Below are positions 31,653-35,120 of a stretch of DNA of 35,120 nt, piece by piece. A model generated the notes under the pieces. The model was given only the letters and a program-made list of their open reading frames with translations, had not been told where the DNA came from and did no database searches. Source of the DNA: a virus. Every line of letters begins with the position of its first letter. Within the stretch, counting starts at the first letter, position 1. The stretch spans positions 1-35,120 of the IMG/VR virus record IMGVR_UViG_3300035698_010320; one strand, written 5' to 3'. The translations under genes were made by a program, and so were the position numbers.

Positions 31653-31697
31653 GCCCGGCCTCCGGTTGGTTCCTCCTAGCGGGGGTCGGGCACTTTT
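31653..31697 (+). terminator. Rho-independent terminator between zinc-finger gene and helicase
   Basis: GCCCGGCCTCCG (31653-31664) pairs with CGGGGGTCGGGC (31680-31691) in a 12-bp stem that includes two G-U pairs, with a 15-base loop. AC and TTTT follow (31694-31697). The short T-tract suggests partial termination. It lies 34 bases before the helicase start. Confidence 0.7.
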
Positions 31698-31730
31698 GAC
31701 ACATTCTGAAACCCCTAGGAAGGAATCACA

Positions 31731-33422
31731 ATGATAAAAATCAGTATACAGGACGGCAGGATTGTCGCCAAAACCCCGTTCGAGCTCAAAGAAACGTGCA
31801 AATCGATCCCTGGAGCGAAGTGGGACAAAATCAGGCGGGTCTGGACCTACGCGGCCAGCCCGTACGCCGCACAGGAAGTGGTCCAGGCGTTTGGTCCCTA
31901 CGAGGTGGAGGATGGCCAGGGCCAGGCATCAGTTCGCGATCTAGCCAGACAGATAGTGCGAATCAAACAGATCCTCGAGCATCCCGAGACGCTCGATCCG
32001 ATCCCTAAGACGATCATGTCGCCGCGTGAGTGCCAGCTCCAGGGCTACCACCTCATAAAGGAACTCCCAGGCGTAATGCTCGCTTTCGAAATGGGGGTGG
32101 GCAAAACAAAAGTCGTGGTCGATGCGGTCTGCAACAACCTTCAGGAGTACCGCCGCGTACTCGTCGTCTGCCCCAAATCCGTAGTGGCGGTGTGGCCTAA
32201 GGAATTCAAAAAACACGCACAGACCCCCCCTAAAGTTGTCGCCCTCGACTCGGGCTCCCTAAAGAAACGCATCAAAACACTCGACCATGCCAGGATCTAT
32301 TCCACCGGCTCTATAGTTGCCGTGATCAATTATGAGGCGGTATGGCAGGGTGAGATGGGTAAGTATATCAAGGCCATCGACTGGGACATGGTCGTTTGCG
32401 ACGAGTCACACAAAATTAAATCACACGACCGCTCGGCTCGGGCCAGCACATTCGTGTCTCGGCTGTCAGCAAAAAAACGGGTCGCTTTGACGGGAACCCC
32501 CATGCCGCACAGCCCGCTCGATGTGTGGGCTCAGTACCGGTTCCTGGACCCGAGCGTGTACGGCGATCGGTTCACGGCATTCCGAGCCCGCTATGCCGTG
32601 ATGGGCGGCTACCAGAACCATCAGGTATTGGGATTCCAAAGCATGGACGACCTCAATAGGAGGTTCTACCGGATCGCCATAAGGGTGACCAAAGAGGAGG
32701 TTTTGGATTTGCCCGACCAAGTGGACACTGAGCGGATGGTCACGCTGGCCCCCAAAGCGGCAAAGGCGTATCGCGACATGCAGAACGAGTTTATAGCCGA
32801 GGTGGACGGCGGCGTCATCACTGCGTCCAACGCCCTGAGTAAAATGCTGCGACTGCAACAGATCACCAGCGGATTCGCCACGAACGAAGAGGGAGAGCAG
32901 GTCCCTGTCGGTGACAGTAAGTTTGTCGCATTTTGCGAAACTCTAGACGACATCGGTATGGACCAGCCGGTGGTGACGTTCTGTCGTTTCCGTTCGGACC
33001 TCGACCGGATTGTGGAGGCTGCTGAAGCCGCCGGTCGCAAGGGTTTCGAGCTGTCTGGACGCAAGAACGAACTCGCCGAATGGCAAGACGATACTACCGG
33101 CAGCGTATTGGCAGTACAGATCCAAGCTGGCGGAGCGGGCATCGATCTGACCCGCTCCTGCTACTGCGTGTACTATAGTCTGGGCTTGAGCCTGGGAGAT
33201 TACATGCAGAGTCGGTCAAGACTGCACCGGCCTGGCCAGAACTACAATGTGACCTACGTCCACCTGCTGGCCTCCGGTACTATCGATGAGCGGATCTACC
33301 GAGCACTGCAAACTCGGCATGAGGTAGTAACCGCAGTGTTGGAAATGTTCCACGCGGCCTCAGATCAAAAGATGCTCGAGTCGCACGCCCTAAATGATGC
33401 ATTGGACATTTTTAACGCTTAA
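31731..33422 (+). CDS. SNF2-family DNA helicase/translocase
   Basis: The 563-residue protein carries the full superfamily 2 motif set. Walker A is MGVGKT (121-126), preceded by QxxGYHLIKELPGVMLAFE (Q-motif region). Motif II is VVCDESH (DESH, 224-227), motif III LTGTP (253-257), motif V QIQAGGAGIDLT (about 463-474) and motif VI QSRSRLHRPGQ (493-503). The N-terminal 55 residues (IKISIQDGRIVAKTPFEL, WDKIRRVWTY) look like the HARP-type substrate domain of annealing helicases. Such phage proteins act in replication, recombination or fork remodelling. The ATG at 31731 has AAGGAA upstream. It is the most confidently assigned non-virion gene here. Confidence 0.93.
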   Translation: MIKISIQDGRIVAKTPFELKETCKSIPGAKWDKIRRVWTYAASPYAAQEVVQAFGPYEVEDGQGQASVRDLARQIVRIKQILEHPETLDPIPKTIMSPRECQLQGYHLIKELPGVMLAFEMGVGKTKVVVDAVCNNLQEYRRVLVVCPKSVVAVWPKEFKKHAQTPPKVVALDSGSLKKRIKTLDHARIYSTGSIVAVINYEAVWQGEMGKYIKAIDWDMVVCDESHKIKSHDRSARASTFVSRLSAKKRVALTGTPMPHSPLDVWAQYRFLDPSVYGDRFTAFRARYAVMGGYQNHQVLGFQSMDDLNRRFYRIAIRVTKEEVLDLPDQVDTERMVTLAPKAAKAYRDMQNEFIAEVDGGVITASNALSKMLRLQQITSGFATNEEGEQVPVGDSKFVAFCETLDDIGMDQPVVTFCRFRSDLDRIVEAAEAAGRKGFELSGRKNELAEWQDDTTGSVLAVQIQAGGAGIDLTRSCYCVYYSLGLSLGDYMQSRSRLHRPGQNYNVTYVHLLASGTIDERIYRALQTRHEVVTAVLEMFHAASDQKMLESHALNDALDIFNA

Positions 33423-33482
33423 CTCGGATTACCCCGGGCCTTGGAACTCACAGCGACACTAAAAGAGACGAAAGGTTAAATC

Positions 33483-33905
33483 ATGGATAATCGAAGACTC
33501 AAAAAGTACGTACAACTGATCGACCAGAAACGCAATCTGGAGGACCAAGTTAAGGGAACGAAGGAAGAGCTGGCCGTGCTCGAGGAATACATCATCGAGA
33601 ACATGATGACCTCCGGTGTACAGCGGACTACGATGGATGGCTACACCGTATACATACACAGGCAGCTGTGGGCATCAGGAGCGAACGGGCCGGAGGCGTT
33701 GCATGCGGCCCTAAGAGATGAGGGCTATCCGGAGATGATCGAACCGAAGGTTAACGCCAACCGGCTGTCCGCCCTGGTGCGGGAATATGATGCCGACCCC
33801 AAGTACCCGCACGACGAGGAAGGGCTGCCGATCCTCCCAGGGGATCTGCAATCAGCGGTTAAGATTTCAGAACAATATAAGATCAAAGCGAAGAAAGCGG
33901 GTTAA
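33483..33905 (+). CDS. Conserved-type phage protein of unknown function
   Basis: The 140-residue product has an N-terminal coiled coil (KKYVQLIDQKRNLEDQVKGT, about 7-35). A compact segment follows (SGVQRTTMDGYTVYIHRQLW, about 44-63), then helices with NRLSALVREYDADP. The pattern recurs in many phages next to recombination and helicase genes, but its function is not established. The ATG at 33483 has AAAGG upstream. It lies between the SNF2 helicase and the four-Cys protein, so a role in DNA replication or recombination is inferred. Confidence 0.65.
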   Translation: MDNRRLKKYVQLIDQKRNLEDQVKGTKEELAVLEEYIIENMMTSGVQRTTMDGYTVYIHRQLWASGANGPEALHAALRDEGYPEMIEPKVNANRLSALVREYDADPKYPHDEEGLPILPGDLQSAVKISEQYKIKAKKAG

Positions 33906-33970
33906 TTATTATGGGATGTGACATACATTGGACACCTAACACCTAACACTTTGCACAAGGAGCACTGAAC

Positions 33971-34018
33971 ATGGCTAAAAAAGCACAAACACACATGGCT
34001 AAAAAAGCACAAACACAA
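33971..34018 (+). repeat. 24-bp tandem duplication covering a start codon
   Basis: The unit ATGGCTAAAAAAGCACAAAC plus ACAC/ACAA is repeated at 33971-33994 and 33995-34018 with only the last base different. Both copies carry an in-frame ATG, so the first eight codons were duplicated recently. Confidence 0.92.
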
Positions 34019-34741
34019 ACAGAGACTACGGACCTCGCCGTAACGAACGCCGACAGTTACGCTATCGTCCGAGCGGGCGGGATGGCCAATCTGGCCGCCC
34101 TTCAGGCCAATCTAGGCGACGAGCAGCTCGGAATGGCCGACCTGGACCGCATCGGCGTTCCCGCCGGTGGCGGGCTCCAGTGGGAGATCCCCACCCTTGA
34201 CGGGGCGGAGTCCGTAAAAGCAATTGAGGGCGTGATCGTCGCCCACCATTCTTTGCGGATCTATTGGAAAAAGGACATCGAAGAGGGCGGAGCGGGCGGA
34301 CCTCCTGACTGTGTCTCTCGCGATGGCAAAACCGGCCAGGGCGACCCCGGCGGGGAGTGCGCTACGTGTCCCATGACAAAGTGGGGATCAGCTAAGGGCG
34401 GCGAAGGTCGGGGCTGGGCGTGCAAGCTCATCCGGCAGTTATTCATTATGCGAAAGGACGATGTCCTGCCCATCTGCGTCAACGTTCCGCCGTCGAGCCT
34501 GACTTCGATCAAGCAGTACCTATGTGGACTGGGCAAAAAAGGCGTGTTTTTTCACGGGGCGATCACTTGTCTCACCCTGAATCGCACGGCCAATAAAGAT
34601 GGAATCACCTACTCTGAAGTCGTTGCGAGGCCTGCCGGCGAACTCGACCCGGCCAGTGCGGCGTTTTTTGCAAAATTCGCCGACGAGATGAAACCCCTCC
34701 TGACTGAGTCCGCACCAGACGGGAGCGAATACAGAGCGTAA
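33971..34741 (+). CDS. Phage four-Cys protein, possibly DNA-binding, unknown function
   Basis: The 256-residue product begins with an exact duplication of the first eight codons (apart from the last base), giving two Met starts. AAGGAG precedes only the first, at 33971. The ordered part includes IYWKKDIEEGG and a cysteine motif: PPDCVSRDGKTGQGDPGGEC, CPMTKWGS and GWACK (C114, C130, C133, C151), likely binding one zinc. This motif is familiar from phage proteins encoded near replication and recombination genes. A single-stranded DNA-binding role has been suspected for such neighbours but is not shown here. The C-terminus is acidic (FADEMKPLLTESAPDGSE), as in single-strand binding proteins. Confidence 0.65.
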   Translation: MAKKAQTHMAKKAQTQTETTDLAVTNADSYAIVRAGGMANLAALQANLGDEQLGMADLDRIGVPAGGGLQWEIPTLDGAESVKAIEGVIVAHHSLRIYWKKDIEEGGAGGPPDCVSRDGKTGQGDPGGECATCPMTKWGSAKGGEGRGWACKLIRQLFIMRKDDVLPICVNVPPSSLTSIKQYLCGLGKKGVFFHGAITCLTLNRTANKDGITYSEVVARPAGELDPASAAFFAKFADEMKPLLTESAPDGSEYRA

Positions 34742-34795
34742 TTATAGCGGGAGTATTTTTATATAAGCAGGTCTGTAAAACTGAAAGGACGTATT

Positions 34796-35116
34796 ATGGA
34801 ACTTAAACTTAAGGTCAGAATCAGGGAACGGGTGAAGACCTCGAAATCTCCGCCTCCGGAGAGAGATTTCGAGGTCTATGGCACGATGTCTATTTACGAC
34901 GTAGTCACAACACTCCTTGGCGATATACAACCGGTAGGCTGCTCACAAACAGATTCGCAGAATTTCGACAATCTCGTAATTATGACGGAGCTGGTTTATT
35001 CGCTCCTGCAAGACATCAAGCGGGTGTCGGTTAACAAGACTCGGCATGGAGGCAGCATGAAAGAGATAGGCAGATATGCAGATGATTTTATTCGCAACAC
35101 TTTACAAGATTTTTGA
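34796..35116 (+). CDS. Small hypothetical protein containing a long inverted repeat in its gene
   Basis: The 106-residue product is not recognised. The ATG at 34796 has AAAGGA upstream. The N-terminus is beta-like and basic (MELKLKVRIRERVKTSK), followed by a Pro-rich turn. A helical C-terminal half follows (NFDNLVIMTELVYSLLQDIK). Codons 14-27 contain a perfect 14-bp inverted repeat, unusual within a coding region. An internal ATG at 34885 lacks a ribosome site. The gene ends four bases before the window edge. Confidence 0.6.
   Translation: MELKLKVRIRERVKTSKSPPPERDFEVYGTMSIYDVVTTLLGDIQPVGCSQTDSQNFDNLVIMTELVYSLLQDIKRVSVNKTRHGGSMKEIGRYADDFIRNTLQDF
34837..34876. repeat. Perfect 14-bp inverted repeat within a gene
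   Basis: GACCTCGAAATCTC (34837-34850) and GAGATTTCGAGGTC (34863-34876) are exact reverse complements around a 12-base spacer. The transcript would form a stable hairpin about 40 bases after the start codon; no T-tract follows. It could alternatively be a DNA site for a dimeric protein. Confidence 0.88.
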
Positions 35117-35120
35117 CAAC

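Noticed and set aside
31696-31701. TTGACA overlapping the terminator T-tract before the helicase gene
   Set aside because: The expected -10 position holds GAAGGA, the ribosome site, so it is not a promoter.
35076-35120. If the window were circular, a frame from an ATG at 35076 would run into the ligase-like fragment at base 1
   Set aside because: The joined product would be only about 70 residues and would lack motif I with the catalytic lysine. The joined open stretch is short enough to be chance. The absence of polymerase, primase and lysin also argues that the window is cut from a larger genome.
1-35120. tRNA genes, CRISPR arrays, insertion sequences, integrase or attachment sites
   Set aside because: Nothing with cloverleaf-like pairing, regularly spaced repeats, transposase motifs or tyrosine/serine recombinase motifs was seen by eye on either strand.

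Overview
This window is a stretch of a tailed double-stranded DNA bacteriophage genome (or a prophage segment). It carries a near-complete virion morphogenesis module in canonical order on the + strand. The set is small and large terminase, portal, scaffold, major capsid, an adaptor, a P22 gp10-like stabilization protein, a fibre, and four large internal or ejection-type proteins. No tail tube, sheath, baseplate or classical tape-measure gene is visible, so a short-tailed (podovirus-like) particle is the best reading. The lipobox protein at 245-754 and the ejection-protein cluster fit a Gram-negative host; the species cannot be named from the sequence. By eye the DNA is moderately GC-rich, with strong AGGAG/AAGG-type ribosome binding sites and many ATGA/TAATG start-stop overlaps.

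Layout. 1-171 is the C-terminal end of an RNA-ligase-family protein cut by the window edge. 245-1504 holds a lipoprotein with an internal membrane segment, a strong terminator, and a FliA/sigma-28-like sigma factor. 1509-2369 is a small minus-strand cluster: two unknown small proteins and an HTH protein that converges on the sigma gene. 2370-2609 is a divergent, AT-rich control region. 2610-10398 holds terminase, a beta-helix tailspike-like protein, an unknown virion protein, the portal and small Cys-rich proteins, ending at a strong terminator at 10478-10523. 10686-14269 holds scaffold, capsid and two unknown beta-rich proteins, ending at a second strong terminator. 14353-19420 holds the adaptor, a membrane protein, the stabilization protein, a fibre, a small protein and a YkgJ-like CxxCxxCC protein. 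19407-30914 holds the internal-protein genes of 746, 391, 1961 and 724 residues. From a TTGACA promoter at 31004 onward come early/DNA-metabolism-type genes: a ribbon-helix-helix-like protein, a zinc-finger protein, an SNF2 helicase, two conserved phage proteins of unknown function and a small unknown.

The most unusual object is the 1961-residue protein (22845-28730). It has the look of a 'large polyvalent protein': an N-terminal repeat, an amphipathic/Gly-Ala region, a duplicated linker, an AT-rich insert resembling an ADP-ribosyltransferase fold, a zincin-like segment whose HExxH appears degenerated to EEKAE, and a Cys-cluster domain (C-x8-C-x2-C plus a distal five-Cys cluster) with radical-SAM/GP88-like features. 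The 724-residue product immediately downstream looks like the C-terminal part that often belongs to such proteins. If these proteins enter the cell with the DNA, the domains could act as injected effectors. The domain assignments come from pattern reading only and have not been tested by profile search.

No integrase, endolysin, DNA polymerase, primase, tRNA or CRISPR array was recognised. The full genome is therefore probably larger than this window.
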